Assembly (NCBI GenBank): GCA_036426205.1
Contig: CM071568.1
Span: forward strand, 118,977,245 to 119,041,244
From: Ascaphus truei
Taxonomy: Eukaryota; Chordata; Amphibia; Anura; Ascaphidae
Reading direction: 5' to 3'
DNA: 64,000 bases
This document shows positions 11,261 to 22,409 of the stretch, in pieces (position 1 is the stretch's first letter; every line of letters begins with the position of its first letter). A program made the position numbers and the translations under genes. The notes under the pieces are model-generated. The model was not told the origin of the DNA. It ran no database searches and worked only from the letters and a program-made list of their open reading frames with translations.

Positions 11261-11545
11261 TAAACAAACAACACACAGAACCCCAGAAAGTTCATTTTAG
11301 GAACCCCTAAGCCCCACAAAATATATATGTATATAAGTGTCAAAAAGGAAAGCTACTAAGCGTGGCAAATATATACAACAAGCAACAGAGAAGCCCAATG
11401 CTACATCCAAAATGACAAAAATACCCAGTAAAATATTTATATATTGTCTTGAAAAAGGGTCATTTAGTTTAACCCTTTGGCCAAAGCATCGTAAGCCTTC
11501 AAGCCACGTCAAGACAGACCCAGATTGCAGGTCCTAACATTACCA
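11261..11545. repeat. Dispersed repeat, direct copy 1
   Basis: The segment from AAACAAACAACACACAGAAC through GGGTCATTTAGTTTAACCC is duplicated at 11742-12010. It matches in reverse orientation the sequence at about 57040-57230 (GGCCAAAGGGTTAACTAAAT, GGATGTAGCATTGGGC). It is a dispersed repeat of unknown class. Confidence 0.75.
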
Positions 11546-11741
11546 GATAAAATACTAATATACCTCTATTAGAATTAAAATTCTCATGTAACTCTATTAG
11601 GAGGGAGAAAGACCAACATTGGATCTATATCCAGTAGAATGAAAAAGACCTGCTGACTTGGGAAGTGGGGAGGGGCGAGCTTAAACCCTAGGATAGAAGA
11701 GCCACTAACCTCCAACAGCTGAGACCAGCTGAAAATAAGTT

Positions 11742-12010
11742 AACAAACAACACACAGAACCCCAGCAAGCTCATTTTAGTAACCCCTGAGCCCTCCCCCA
11801 AAATATATATGTATATAAGTGTCAAAAAGGAGAGCTACTGACAGTGGCAAATGTATACAACAAGCGACAAAGAAGCCCAATGCTACATCCAATATGACAA
11901 AAATATACAGTAAAATACTTATATATTCCTTGAAAAAGGGTCATTTAGTTTAATCCTTTGGTAGTGTTAGGACCTGCAAACAAGGTCTGCCTTGACATGG
12001 CTTGCAGGCT
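11742..12010. repeat. Dispersed repeat, direct copy 2
   Basis: Second copy of the 11261 repeat, 480 bp downstream in the same orientation, about 90% similar by eye. It then continues into TTAGGACCTGCA and CTTGACATGGCTTGCAGGC, which also occur in the other copies. Confidence 0.75.
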
Positions 12011-12435
12011 CACTCAATCTGGCAAATCTATTGGAATGGGTCAGCTCAGGGCTGGCCTGTCTATTCCTATACTCACTGCTTCTCTTTCTAACTGTTACCC
12101 AGCTTCCTACTGTAGTTTTTCCTGGTCCTCAGTCACAGCTCCACCCTCTGCACCACTTGTCCCAAACAGGGTCTTCTTAGTGAGCAATAATCTCCTTTCA
12201 AGATTGTAAAGGGCCCTCAAAGTTGTCTCTTCAGATCAGCAATCTGACACTCCAAAGAGACAACCTGCTCGAACTTCCCACAGCGGTATTCTTCCTGGAA
12301 CAACTGCTCCAAGTGCACATAGTGTACATGTGGCAATACATACATTGAGTGGGACTCTCAATCCTATTCATTGTTACACTATGGAGTAGTAAGGAGTATT
12401 AAGTGATAACAATTTCTCTAATTTTATATACTGTA
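12011..12435. other. Intergenic DNA
   Basis: No gene or recognised element seen. Confidence 0.4.
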
Positions 12436-12730
12436 GTGCCCACGAGTATTCTAAAACAAATCTGGGGCAATCACCAACAAGACCTGGGTAAATGCTGGGT
12501 ACATGCTGCAACATTTCCCTGACATTTCTGCAGACAGACTAATGGCCCATCGGATTAACAGCTGGGGCCCCTGGCAGTCCCATTCAAACTATGTTAATCC
12601 GATGGGCCATTAGTCTCTGCAGAAATGTCACTGAAATGTTTGCAGCATGTACCTGGATCTTGTTGGTGATAGCCCCAGTTTTTCCAAGGCAAGTTTAAGG
12701 CAAGTTTTAAAATACTCGTCGGCGCACCTG
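12436..12730. mobile_element. Foldback MITE, about 295 bp
   Basis: The ends GTGCCCACGAGTATTCTAAA and (reverse strand) CAGGTGCGCCGACGAGTATT are inverted repeats. The arms continue almost to the centre: AATGGCCCATCGGATTAA pairs with TTAATCCGATGGGCCATT. The whole element can fold into one long hairpin. TA flanks both sides (12434-12435, 12731-12732), a possible 2-bp target duplication. It is non-coding. Confidence 0.8.
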
Positions 12731-12764
12731 TACCTTGTTTAACACTTTCTTTGTTTTAACTCCT

Positions 12765-12980
12765 TATTTTTATAACTACACACTTAATCCAAATTGCACT
12801 TGAAACCACACTGCAAATCGCTCTCAACCAGGCAGTAAAAAATAACATAAAACATTTGCTACAGACTCCCAATCCCCACACAATCTAAATAAATTAACCC
12901 ACTGTACACTCCCCAAGCTCACCCACCAATGCTAGTAAAACACAAAGCATTCCACTTTCCTTCTTGTCATAACACCACAC
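12765..12980. repeat. Direct repeat flanking the Harbinger-like MITE, copy 1
   Basis: The segment with TTGAAACCACACTGCAAATC and AAAGCATTCCACTTTCCTTC recurs at about 13475-13690. The MITE sits between the copies. Confidence 0.6.
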
Positions 12981-12983
12981 TAA

Positions 12984-13463
12984 GGGGCCTATGCAGAGAG
13001 TAGCGAATTTTAAAATTGGCGAATTTATTAAAAAGTAGCTTTTTTGGAGAGTTTTAATCTCCATATGCAGAAAAGTGCGAATTCTGCTATGTTTAACATG
13101 GATGCGTGTGGCGAGTTTAAATTGGCGAGATGCGCGCTTCAGAAATGTGTTAAAACAAATTCGCGCCTTTTTTTTTCCCTTTGCAATGGCCGCGAGCGGC
13201 AGTTTTTTTTGGCGAGGCAAAACGGAGACAATCGCGCCATTTTATTGGCGCGAACAGCCGCTAGATGCCGTTCGCGCCTCTCTGCATACGGATATTTTTA
13301 AAACTGGCGAGATTGAGGTTCTCGCCAGCCGCGAGGCGAGTTTTACAAATAGAAAAGAAAAATTGGCGCGTTTTTCGGAACGCGCCATTTTCTGCTGCTT
13401 TCTGCGCGATTTTCTCCAAAAAATGGCGAATTTCGAAATAGCGCTGCTCTCTGCATAGGCCCC
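12984..13463. mobile_element. PIF/Harbinger-like MITE with TAA target duplication
   Basis: The ends GGGGCCTATGCAGAGAG and CTCTCTGCATAGGCCCC are perfect inverted repeats, flanked by TAA on both sides (12981-12983, 13464-13466). The 3-bp TWA duplication is characteristic of PIF/Harbinger. The 480-bp interior is rich in CpG and repeats the motif TTGGCGAG/CTCGCCAA. Open frames on both strands (for example 13075-13458) are by-products of the inverted structure. Confidence 0.85.
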
Positions 13464-13474
13464 TAAATCCAAAA

Positions 13475-13690
13475 TTCAGTACACTTGAACCACACTGCGA
13501 TTCACTCATACAGCTCAACAATCGGAGACTCAAGGATTCATTACAAGCCTCTGTTTAAAGACAGATAAACACACCAATCAGGTGTGTTAGGTAAGCAATT
13601 AACTTAACAACACTAGTCAAAATTACTTAAAACACTTTACACTCCCAATGGCAGTAAAAAGCATTCCACTTTTCTTCTTGTTCTAACTCA
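13475..13690. repeat. Direct repeat flanking the Harbinger-like MITE, copy 2
   Basis: Diverged copy of 12765-12980. Like copy 1 it runs straight into an inverted-repeat transposon end (at 13692). Confidence 0.6.
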
Positions 13691-13691
13691 A

Positions 13692-14225
13692 CACAGAGGG
13701 AGCTGTGAACTAAGCAGCGCGTTTTTGCGGCCGATTTGAACATTTTTTGCTCGGCCGATAAAAAAATGAAGCCAAATGCGGGATTCACTAACAAGTTCAG
13801 GGCATTTTGTTCCGGCCGAGCAAAAATATGCCCGAGCTTTTGCCCCCTCCCCCCACCCCCCTATCGCGCTTAAACTTGTAAAGCACGATAACTGATAGAG
13901 AAAAAAGCCGCCTGTAAGAACGGCTCTTACAGGCGATCATGAAGCATATATACATTTGCATAATAGTGTAAATGTGTAGGGGTCTCCTGAGCTGAACTGC
14001 ATTGGTTTTAGCCTCGGGGACCCCCTAATTCATGAGATATAGGCCCTGTTATGGGTTGCCGGTATCCCCTGCGCTTTTAAAGCTCCCGCGTCATGTGACA
14101 GGGGGATTTCATTTCTGCAGGGGGATACCGGCACCCCATAACGGGGCTTGTACCTCATGAAGTAGGGGGTCCCCGAGGTTGAAACCATTGCGATTCAGCA
14201 CAGGAGACCTCCTGCTCATCTAGAA
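13692..14225. mobile_element. Left end of an inverted-repeat transposon with 245-bp palindrome (copy C)
   Basis: The end GGGAGCTGTGAACTAAGCAG and its subterminal sequence match the reverse complement of 5560-5846. It leads into a palindrome module at 13976-14219, homologous to 4946-5191 and centred on CATGTG (14092-14097). The element is cut off at about 14225 by Penelope sequence. No coding content. Confidence 0.65.
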
Positions 14226-15545
14226 GATACAAGATCGATGCCAGCGCGGCTCCTGTAGATATCAGACTAACCAGGTAGGATGGTAAAATCAATTTATTAA
14301 ACTACATAAAACAGATACTAACAAGACATGACTAGGAGACCTCCTCCCACGCGCTTCGGGCAAGTTTGCCCTTTCTCAAGTAGTGTAACAAGCATGAAGG
14401 GAGGGTGTTATTTATACCTCCCTTCTACTAATTGACTAATTTGTTGCACCTAATTGGAAAATTATGCAAATTTCAACACATTGGACTCAAACTTATTAGT
14501 CACATATATACACAAATAAAATAAAATTTGTTTGATATGCAGACTATGGTATCATTATCATAGTATAATAGTCTGCAACAGTATAATACCTTAAATAATA
14601 ATATATATGAATTCTATATCTAGTGTCCACAGATTACAGAAAAATACATGTAGAAACATCAGTGTTAATTATTACATAAGTATATACTGCTAACCAATCA
14701 AAACCACTTGATTAGGGAAAGGCACATATTATGTACATATATATATATATATATATGTGAATATCTCTCTATACATGATACCACATTACGAATATTCCAC
14801 ATACATACCACATACAGATACAGCAGTAGAAATATAATGCATACATAATTCCATTAGTATATTCTATAATGCTTATGATGTTGGAAAGGGGGAAGGAAGG
14901 GAAAGAAGGAGGAAGGGAAGTGGGGGGGAAAGGGGAGGGAAGTGTGGGGGAGGGGTGTATGGGAAGGGAAGGAAGGAGGGGAGGGGCCGGAGGGGGGGTG
15001 GAGGAAGTGTGTTAGGGTATGAGGAGGAACATGGAATACAGTAATACCCATTTGTGACCCAAGTGTAAGATCACAGAAAAACCTTCAGGTCTCATTCTGT
15101 ATTGAGGCCTTTAGGTATTAATGTGTCGATGGTGAAGATCCAGAACGCTTCACGTTGATAAAGAGCCCTGGATCTATCTCCACCTCGTTTGTGGGGTCTA
15201 ATATGTTCAAGAATGACACATTTAAAATTCCTAAGACTACCTAACTGGCATTCCGTTAGTGATTAGACACAGGATGTGTTATGTCCAATTTATTAATATG
15301 TGTGATATGTTCTAACATCCTTATTTTAAATAAGCGAGTTGTTAGACCCACATATCGTTTGTTGCATCCACAGGTGATCATGTATATTACATGGTCCGTG
15401 TTACACGTCACAAATGAAAGGATTCTATATTCTTTAGTTTGTTCAGTGTTAGTAAAACTTTTACATTTTTGGACATATTGACATATTTTGCACCTCCCGC
15501 ATTTAAAACACCCTATTAGGTCTGGGATCATACTTGGTGAAACTA
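14226..15545 (-). mobile_element. Penelope-like element, 3' part (copy PLE-3)
   Basis: The C-terminal GIY-YIG region is encoded on the minus strand at 15097-15531. Its 3' flank runs to about 14226. At 14331-14385 (minus strand) CTTGAGAAAGGGCAAACTTG is followed by CCCGAAGCGCG, a stem with a GAA-type closing similar to the terminal segments of other PLE copies here. The AT-rich 3' region contains a G/A-rich tract at 14880-15015. The reverse transcriptase part is missing; the copy is 5'-truncated where the 15546 block begins. Confidence 0.8.
15097..15531 (-). pseudogene. Penelope GIY-YIG endonuclease domain, frameshifted
   Basis: The peptide has a Cys-rich knuckle (GCFKCGRCKICQYV) followed by VIYMITCGCNKRYVGLTTR and IRMLEH. 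This is the GIY-YIG nuclease signature as it appears in Penelope elements (Y, then YVG, R, E). The frame stops at 15256. After a frameshift the expected C-terminus (GGDRSRALYQREAFWIFTID) continues to about 15097. The nuclease would nick target DNA for target-primed reverse transcription. This copy lacks the RT and is dead. Confidence 0.85.
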
Positions 15546-15611
15546 GGCTTCCCAGTGTGTGTGCTAACCGCTAAGGCAATGAAGAGGTTAATCAGCCATG
15601 CCAGGTTTATT

Positions 15612-15832
15612 GTTGGTAGCGGGGGTGAGTGAAGGGGGTATTTGGCCCTTGGTGGTTGTCTAGGGCTTGCGGGGGGTTTGCGGGTGTACTTAACCCCTTC
15701 ACGACCTTAGCGGTTAATACCGCAACGGTCATGAAGAGGGTAAGCCCTCCCGCTACCCACCCGCAAGCCTTAAACAAACCACCGTTGGGGCTAATACCCA
15801 CTTCAGCCACCCCCACTACCCACAATAAAAAA
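15612..15832. repeat. Palindrome of the CCCCTT/GCGGTTAATACCGC type
   Basis: An inverted repeat centred near 15722, with arms TATTGTTGGTAGCGGGGGTG and its complement at 15810-15832. Related palindromes lie at 24160-24390 and 46335-46552. Shorter cores occur at about 16280, 17335, 22365, 28085, 28225, 35930 and 44815. Confidence 0.85.
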
Positions 15833-15855
15833 AAACACACACACAACAGCACCAC

Positions 15856-15915
15856 ACTAAATAAATATATATATATAATATATAATATATATATTATATA
15901 AATATATATATATAT
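15856..15915. repeat. AT microsatellite
   Basis: Imperfect (TA)n with short A or T interruptions. Confidence 0.9.
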
Positions 15916-16163
15916 AACTCTATAATATAACAACCAACACCCTATACCCCCCTAACATACACACACATCAATGATACTATAGGCCGACGGGGGCCCTCGT
16001 GTGTTACCCGCAGGCCTGCAGTACCAATTCTGTGCCCCCCAATTAATGTCAAAACACATACATACTTATAAAGAAATAACCCCCACCCCTAACACTAATA
16101 GTGCATTTGCCCATTTAAAATACATAAAGAACAATAAATACAATAAATACATATAGCACTCAC

Positions 16164-16227
16164 CCATGTCCGGCTGCCACGATGAAGGACATCCTCATCT
16201 TCATCACCGTATATGCCCCCTCCCATG
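16164..16227 (-). other. Exon-like island (family P exon 2 type)
   Basis: On the minus strand TTTTGCAG precedes and GTGAGT follows a 64-bp stretch. The homologous island at 35813-35881 has the same boundaries (GTTTTGCAG and GTAAGT). The open frame is short and acidic (GDEDEDV). Splicing is inferred only from the boundary sequences. Confidence 0.4.
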
Positions 16228-16599
16228 CTGCAAAACATAAACAAGAATACAAACAGCCAATGTAATGTCCCCTAACCCCTTAATTACCATAGCGGTTATT
16301 AACCGCTACAGTCATTAAGGGGTTAACCCACCCTCACCCACCACTCGGGAGGCCTACATACCCTCCCCCACTACCCCCCACCCCGTGAGGCCTAACCACC
16401 CTCACTCAATACCCAGCCGGGAGGCATACCCACATACCCTTGTGGCCAATACACCCTTCCCCCACCCCCAGTACCCACAATAAAACCAATACACTTTCCC
16501 ACAACATCCTTATATTTATTAAATACATAACCCACCCCCTGTACCCCCTCATAAATACATGATTATTATTTTACATACAGGGTTAATACCCCAGGCCCA

Positions 16600-17053
16600 C
16601 GGGAGTCCCCGGTGGGCCTGACGGGTCTCCTCACAGACCTACAGTAGCCCAGCATCATTTTTCAAACAGGGTCTGGAGGGCCGTTGGTGGTTCCCGCCAG
16701 GTGCCATGGTCCACCAGGTGGCCCACGGGTCACCGTGGGCCACAATGGGGTCTCCACGGTAGGCCTGCGGATGTCTGGGGGGCCCTGGGTGGTTCCCATG
16801 GGGGTCTGGGGACAACAGGTGGTCCCTATGGGTCCGCGGTGTCCCCACAGGTGTCTGAGGGGCCTCGGGTGGTTCCCACGGGGGTCTGGGGACCCACCGG
16901 TGTCCCTACGGGTCCGCGGTGCCCCCAGATGTGGGGCCACCAGTTCTTCCCCGCAGGTGTCCCCCGTGGACCCGGCAGCCTGGTTCCCGTGAGAAGCCCA
17001 AGGATACCGAAGGTGGTCTCCATAGGTCCCCCGCAGACAAAAAGGATCCAACC
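16600..17053 (-). repeat. GC-rich minisatellite, exon-like (family P)
   Basis: Degenerate tandem units of about 27-54 bp based on GGTGTCTGGGGGCCC and TCGGGTGGTTCCCATGG. On the minus strand the block follows TTTACATACAG, a good 3' splice site, and one frame stays open for over 100 codons of Gly/Pro/Thr/His-rich repeats (TRGPPD, GTTQGPPD-like). Homologous blocks occur at 21770-22091, 36240-36665, 36775-36901, 40953-41000, 45153-45390 and 45950-46200. Confidence 0.7.
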
Positions 17054-17235
17054 CTGTATGTAAAAAAAATAAACATGTCCTATACAATAAATACATAAAT
17101 CCCCCCCCCCCCCGCCCACAACACATACAGTACAATAATGTGCCAAATAACTATTATCCAGATAGGGATAATAGATTATTTGCCCATTATTAAACACATA
17201 AACTAGCATAATAAAATAACTAAAGTTCTGCTCAC

Positions 17236-17285
17236 CTCATCAATAAGAAGCCCCCTCGCCAGCAAAATCCGTGTCCTCGGTTGCC
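17236..17285 (-). other. Exon-like island (family P)
   Basis: Ends at GTGAGC on the minus strand and shares GAGGACACGG and GCGAGGG with the islands at 22269-22318 and 44909-44959. The acceptor position is not certain. Confidence 0.35.
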
Positions 17286-18339
17286 AACAAAATACATAGC
17301 CAATACATAGCAATTATATTCAGATATCAACTAACCCCTTAATCACCTTATCGGATAATAACTGCAAAGGTAATTAAGGGGTTAAGCCACCCTGGCCCGA
17401 TACCCACTCTTCACCCATTTATTTGTACAGTGGCTTCATCATGCAACTATATATATACACATATCAGATACAATACAATAAAATCATATTTCCTAAAAAA
17501 ATCCAATCTCATCTAATTTGATTGGTTCGAGAGTAAGCTGTTCAACGGGAGTCGGTGAGTGGGTCAAGTAGTGGTAAGTCAACAAAGAAATGTATTTTTT
17601 TTTAACTTGTACATGTTTTTATGTTTTTTTACATGTGATTTTTTATTTTTTGTTTAAGATCATTTCTTGCCACTGTATTTATGTATGGGTATGTATGTAT
17701 GTCTAGATCGTTATATACATACAGGGTAAGAAATGGTTTGGTAGGAAATGCTTGTATTGCTGTGTTTAAAATGATTTTGGCTATGCTGCTATGCATAAAT
17801 GTGTGTGTAATGTTTTTTGGAATTAGATAGATGTAATTTTTGGTGTTGTATGCTGTACTTTAGGTCAGGGTGAGGCTTGCTTTTCTATATTGTATTATTT
17901 TGGGTACTTATATTTTGTCTGATGGTAACATGTTCTGTTTAACGATTGAAATAGTTAATTGTGTAATTGTTATGGATGGTATTTTAATTGTTTACTGATT
18001 TGATTAATGAATGCTAATTGCTTTATGGTGACTTGCTTGGTTTAAATAGTATACTTGTTTGGATTTAATGGTTTTTTGTTTGGAATATTTTATTGTTAAC
18101 TTTGATTTGCAGCGTGTACATGGTGCATAGATTGTATGCATCATGTATACAATGTAAATTCAATGTTTGATTGGCATTTGATGCTTTTGATTGGAAGATG
18201 AGATTGGATTTTTTTAGGAAATATGATTTTATTGTACTGTGTCTGATATGGAGAAGTGGTATTTGTAGTAGAGCATGTTTTGATAACCCTTAAACATTTA
18301 TTTGTATATTGGTTCATCCTTTGGTGTAGTAGTGTATAG

Positions 18340-18556
18340 ATGAGAGTGAGGAGAGAGAGCGAGGAGAGAGAGCGCGAGCGAGAGAGGGAGGAGAGAGAGG
18401 CTGGATGCGAGGGCGCTATGCTGACCTTTTGCCGTCGCAGTTGCATCGCTCTCTCATCTCCGCTAGCTAGTAGCCTGTCTATCTCGCTCTGTCTCTCTCT
18501 CTCTCTCTCTCTCTCCTCATATATACATAGAGATAGATATATATATATATATATAA
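18340..18556. repeat. GA, CT and TA microsatellites
   Basis: GAGAGAGC-type repeats at 18345-18405, (CT)n at 18489-18515 and (TA)n at 18536-18556, separated by about 80 bp of mixed sequence. Confidence 0.9.
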
Positions 18557-18574
18557 AGACAACACAAAAATTAA

Positions 18575-20645
18575 GTAGCGCTAAAGAGGATGTGAAATAA
18601 CCCTAATAAATGATAAATTATAATAACATATTTAAAATATTAAAATAAATTAAAATTACCACAATTTAACCTAATAATATCTACAAACCATAACGTGATA
18701 GTGAAAAAAAAGGAAAATCCAAATTGAATGTTCCACTCAAACAATAACAACAAAAATAACATCAATAATTATGTTGTTCACATCATACAATGAAAATAGC
18801 TAAAACTAAACAATTTAATTATGTATAAACTCAACTAAGACAATGACATGTTAGAAAAAGCTGTCCCACTATTACCAATCTAAGTTTCATCAAATATGGA
18901 AAAAAAAATATATATATACCAAATTGAAATTAAAACCTAAACCTATAATTTTAGTTTCAAAAGATAATAATAAATCACTATATTAATTAGAATCTCATAA
19001 TATGAATATATAAACAACCAAATACCACTACACCATATAAAAATGAATGATAAAAAAATCTAAATAAAATTGAAAAAATATTAAAATCAACCTATTTAAT
19101 TCCTTGTGTCATGAGAACAACATTCACAAAACAATCTTTGCATTATATGCACTAACAAAAATTATTAGATTAATAATTCACATTAATTAACATTATATCT
19201 AATTACATATAATAACAACAATTGTTACATTAAAAAATAACTAAAATTATAAAAAGATAAAGGAAAAAACTGGATTAACTATTAAATAACACCCACTTTA
19301 GGAAATATCATATAATATAGAGGAATCCCCTCCAAAAACACAGAACCCCATCATAGGATAGGGGGAGAGGAACCGAACTAGCAACCAGAGCAGAAAGGCA
19401 GAGAACAGCAAGGCAGGAAACTAAACCAGTGTGCTAGTATCCAAGCACTCATTAAGACCCCTGGGAGAAAGTGTACCAAGTGAGTATATCCAAAAAGACT
19501 CTCTCATACATAGTGTCTTAAATCTATCTCCCCCTAATAGGGTACTCGGAATACTCTCAATACCCATAATTACAAGTCCCTTGGGATCCTTTTGGTGTAC
19601 TTGGGAAAAATGTTGAGGAACACTGTGTGCCAGCACTCCCTTAATGATGGAACGTCTGTGTTCCAGGAATCTGACACACAGTGCTCTTTTAGTGCGACCC
19701 ACATATTGCAATTGACATGGACAAGATAAAACATACACTATATATGTGGAGAGACAGTTGATTTAACTTTTTAATGTATATTCAGACTTGTTGCTAAATG
19801 TAGAGAAAGTATCCGACAGATGCAGATGTCCACACATTAGACATCTAGATCTGCCACACCTAATGTTTCCAGACACTAACTGTGAACCACTATTCTCAAC
19901 TGAAGTATCACTAAGTCTACTTGGGGCCAAGATGTTCTTGATATTTAGACCCTTGCGGAAGACCAGTGGTGCCACAGTGGACAACTGACTGCTGAGGTGC
20001 GGATCTGAGAGCAACACTTTCCAGTGGCGATTGATAATTTGTCTAATTTTGTGGGAATAACCATTAAATTTTGTAATAAACTTAACCCCACAGTTGTTTG
20101 TGTTGATATCTGCCAAAGGCATGGATTGTTTGCACTGTTTGAGCTTTGATTTAGCTAACAGATCCACACGTTCAACCGACCTGACCTTCTTGAATGCCTC
20201 CTGCACCAGAGACATATCATACCCCTTATGTTTGAAATTGTCGATGAGACGACCGGCTTGCTGCTCAAACACCTGGTTGGACGAGCAATTCCTCCTCAGT
20301 CTATTAAACTGACTGAGGGGGATATTGCTTAGCCATTTGGAATAATGTGCACTTTTTGCATGTATATAGCCATTGACCGCCACGTCCTTGAAATGCACTC
20401 GTGTCTGGATATTCAGATTCAAATCTACTGACAATTCCAAATCTAGAAAGACAATACTAGAAGCATTAATCTGGTGGGTGAATCTGAGGCCCATATCATT
20501 GGACTTAAAGTCGGTCAGTATCTGCTCGAGGTCACCCCCATCTCCGTCCCATATGATCAAGATGTTATCAATGTACCGGCCATAGAACACCAGACCCGCC
20601 CCCAGCCGTGCATCTGGCCCAATGCACTATAAGCATACGTTATGT
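18575..20645 (-). mobile_element. Penelope-like element (copy PLE-1), 5'-truncated
   Basis: Coding part at 19421-20590 on the minus strand. The following extremely AT-rich stretch (18590-19340) probably is the element's 3' untranslated region, because it starts directly after the ORF end and stops at GTAGCGCTAAAGAGG near 18575, but its extent is inferred. The 5' limit near 20645 cuts the RT domain before its catalytic motif. Confidence 0.8.
19421..20590 (-). pseudogene. Penelope RT (C-terminal part) and GIY-YIG endonuclease, one internal stop
   Basis: The frame opens at the RT catalytic region (FYGRYIDNILIIW, where the usual second Asp is Asn). It continues through thumb and linker (SQFNRLRRNCSSNQ, FITKFNGYSHKIRQI) and a Cys-rich knuckle (CGRSRCLMCGHL). 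One in-frame TAA interrupts it at about 19763. It resumes with the GIY-YIG nuclease (YVLSCPCQLQYVGRTKRA, VRFLEHRRSI) and ends in FWIYSLGTLSPRGLNE. Apart from that stop and the YxDN change it is well preserved, so this is the youngest-looking PLE here. The N-terminal half is missing. Confidence 0.9.
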
Positions 20646-21205
20646 TGGGCTTTCTGAACACGGACTGCAGTGATGTACTCATCTCTGGACCTCTCTGGAC
20701 AACGGAATAGAACACCAGACAGTTTGCATTTAGTTTTTAATATGAAATGCCTAAATAGATACAATGTTGTACAACTTCTTCAGTATCAAGGTCAATTCAC
20801 AAAGAACCACTGCGGTATTTTTTATACATCTGCAAGTCGACACATTACTGAAGCGCATGCGCATTACAATTCATGAATATCTACCACCTGGCGGATACGC
20901 GAAGAATTGCCACCAATTAAATCTGAAACATTCTCATTAAACAGATCAAGTGCGGTGGACGCCGGCATGATTGCGACATGAATACGGCACGAACGCCGCA
21001 TGAACGTGGCGAAGCAAGTGGCCTTCGGAAAAAGTCACCGGAAAATATCGGTGGTGTTAGAATAAAAGGGGCCGCGGCTGTATGTGAGCAGAATGAGCCC
21101 TTTTGCCTTGTTACAGCAGTGAAAGGGTTATTCCACTGAGTCAAAGTCTTTTTAAAAGGCCTCATTTTGAACAAGGGAGGGAGAGACCAGGGAATTAAGA
21201 CTGTA
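20646..21205. other. Unassigned DNA
   Basis: Moderately CpG-rich around 20960-21090; no gene or element recognised. Confidence 0.4.
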
Positions 21206-21480
21206 GGGGCCTCATACAGTAAGCGGCGAAAACAAAAATTGGCAGGGTTTTGAACTTGCCATGTTTTTGCTGAGTTGCTCTCACGGTATGCAGAAATGCC
21301 CGAATACCAGTGAGAGCAACATTTCCAAACATGACGAGTTGCCGGCGGCGATAGGACCTGCCCTCCAATAAGGGCTCACCTGGTGAGATCTATCTGCTGC
21401 AGAGAGAGATCTGCCTCTCTCTGCGATAATCTCGCTGGAAAAAAAAATATTTTCACATTTAAATGTTATTCCTTGTGTAG

Positions 21481-21650
21481 ATGAGCAGGGGATCTCCAGA
21501 GATGAACCGCATTTGTCTCAGGATCAGGGACCCCCTGCTTCCTGAGATACAGGCCCGTTATGTGGTGCCGGAATCTCCTATGCATGGAGATGTCCCGATC
21601 ACATGACCGTGGGATGTACTGTAAATAAATCAGAGGGATACCGGCCCCAC
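21481..21650. repeat. 245-bp palindrome module, degenerate copy D
   Basis: The left half matches 4946-5070 (ATGAGCAGGGGATCTCC, ACAGGCCCGTTATG). The right half is shortened, so the fold is incomplete. Confidence 0.7.
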
Positions 21651-21769
21651 TACCCACCGCCTAGGTCTGCAATAAATATTGCAATATCTAATACACCACC
21701 CACCCACAACTTGTGCCCCCCCATAAATACATGATTTATTATTTTACCCACACGATTAATACTCCAGGC

Positions 21770-22091
21770 CGGCGGGGGTCCTGGTTGTCCCGACGGGTGT
21801 CTGCAGGCCCCACAGTGCACCCCGGGGGCCCCAATGGGTTCCATGTGTGGTTCCCGTGGGTGTCTGGGGGTCCCCAGGTTGTCCCCACAGGTGTCTGGGA
21901 GCCCTCGGGTGGTACCCATGGGTTCTGGAGGCCCTTCTGTGGTCCCTGTGGGTCCACGGGGCCCCCACAGCTGTGGGGCCCCTGGTTCTTCCCCGCAGGT
22001 GTCCCCCATGGGTACTCAGGTGGTACCCGTCGGTGTCCAGTGGTCCTCGGCTGGTCCCCATGGGCATCCGGGGTTGGCCCACGGTACCAAT
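21770..22091 (-). repeat. GC-rich minisatellite, exon-like (family P)
   Basis: Same unit as 16600-17053. On the minus strand it follows TAGTTAAATACAG and begins GATTGGTACC, identical to the start of the plus-strand block at 45153. AATAAT and AATAAA-like signals follow at the other end near 21740. Gly/Pro/Thr-rich frames are open on both strands. Confidence 0.7.
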
Positions 22092-22268
22092 CCTGTATTT
22101 AACTAAAAAACATGGCCTACATTTAAATCAATACAACCCCCCCAAACACATGCAGTGCAGTAATGGGCAAAATAACTCTTATCCAGATATAGATAATAGA
22201 TTATTTGCCCATTATTAAACACATTAGCCATGCAGCATAAATAAAGTAAATAAAACTGTTCTACTTAC

Positions 22269-22318
22269 CCCATGCATTATGAAGGGCGTCCTCGTCAGTT
22301 TACTGCAGGTCCCTGTCC
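22269..22318 (-). other. Exon-like island (family P)
   Basis: On the minus strand it ends at GTAAGT and is closely similar to 44909-44959 (GACGCCCTTCATA, TGCAGTAA). The acceptor AG near 22318 is tentative. Confidence 0.4.
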
Positions 22319-22409
22319 TCCGTTGCCAGCAAGAATACATAATAAATACAATCTAATGGCCCCTAACCCCTTAATCAATTTAGCCATTAATAACCGGTAT
22401 AGTAATTAA

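Larger units (their letters stand above)
15546..18330. mobile_element. Family P block 1 (palindrome-rich, exon-like islands on the minus strand)
   Basis: The block contains a palindrome around the CCCCTT...GCGGT core (15612-15832). It also has exon-like islands on the minus strand at 16164-16227, about 17236-17285 and a GC-rich minisatellite at 16600-17053. A further inverted pair (17460-17520 with 18185-18250) encloses a T-rich stretch. The left edge abuts a Penelope copy. The right edge is uncertain, near a purine/pyrimidine microsatellite. No transposase is visible. Confidence 0.55.

Noticed and set aside
13044..13533. Overlapping frames on both strands of 80-127 codons
   Set aside because: They lie in a MITE with inverted repeats; the sequence is self-complementary and the peptides match nothing.
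19788..20876. Plus-strand frames of 60-72 codons
   Set aside because: Shadows of the minus-strand Penelope frame.
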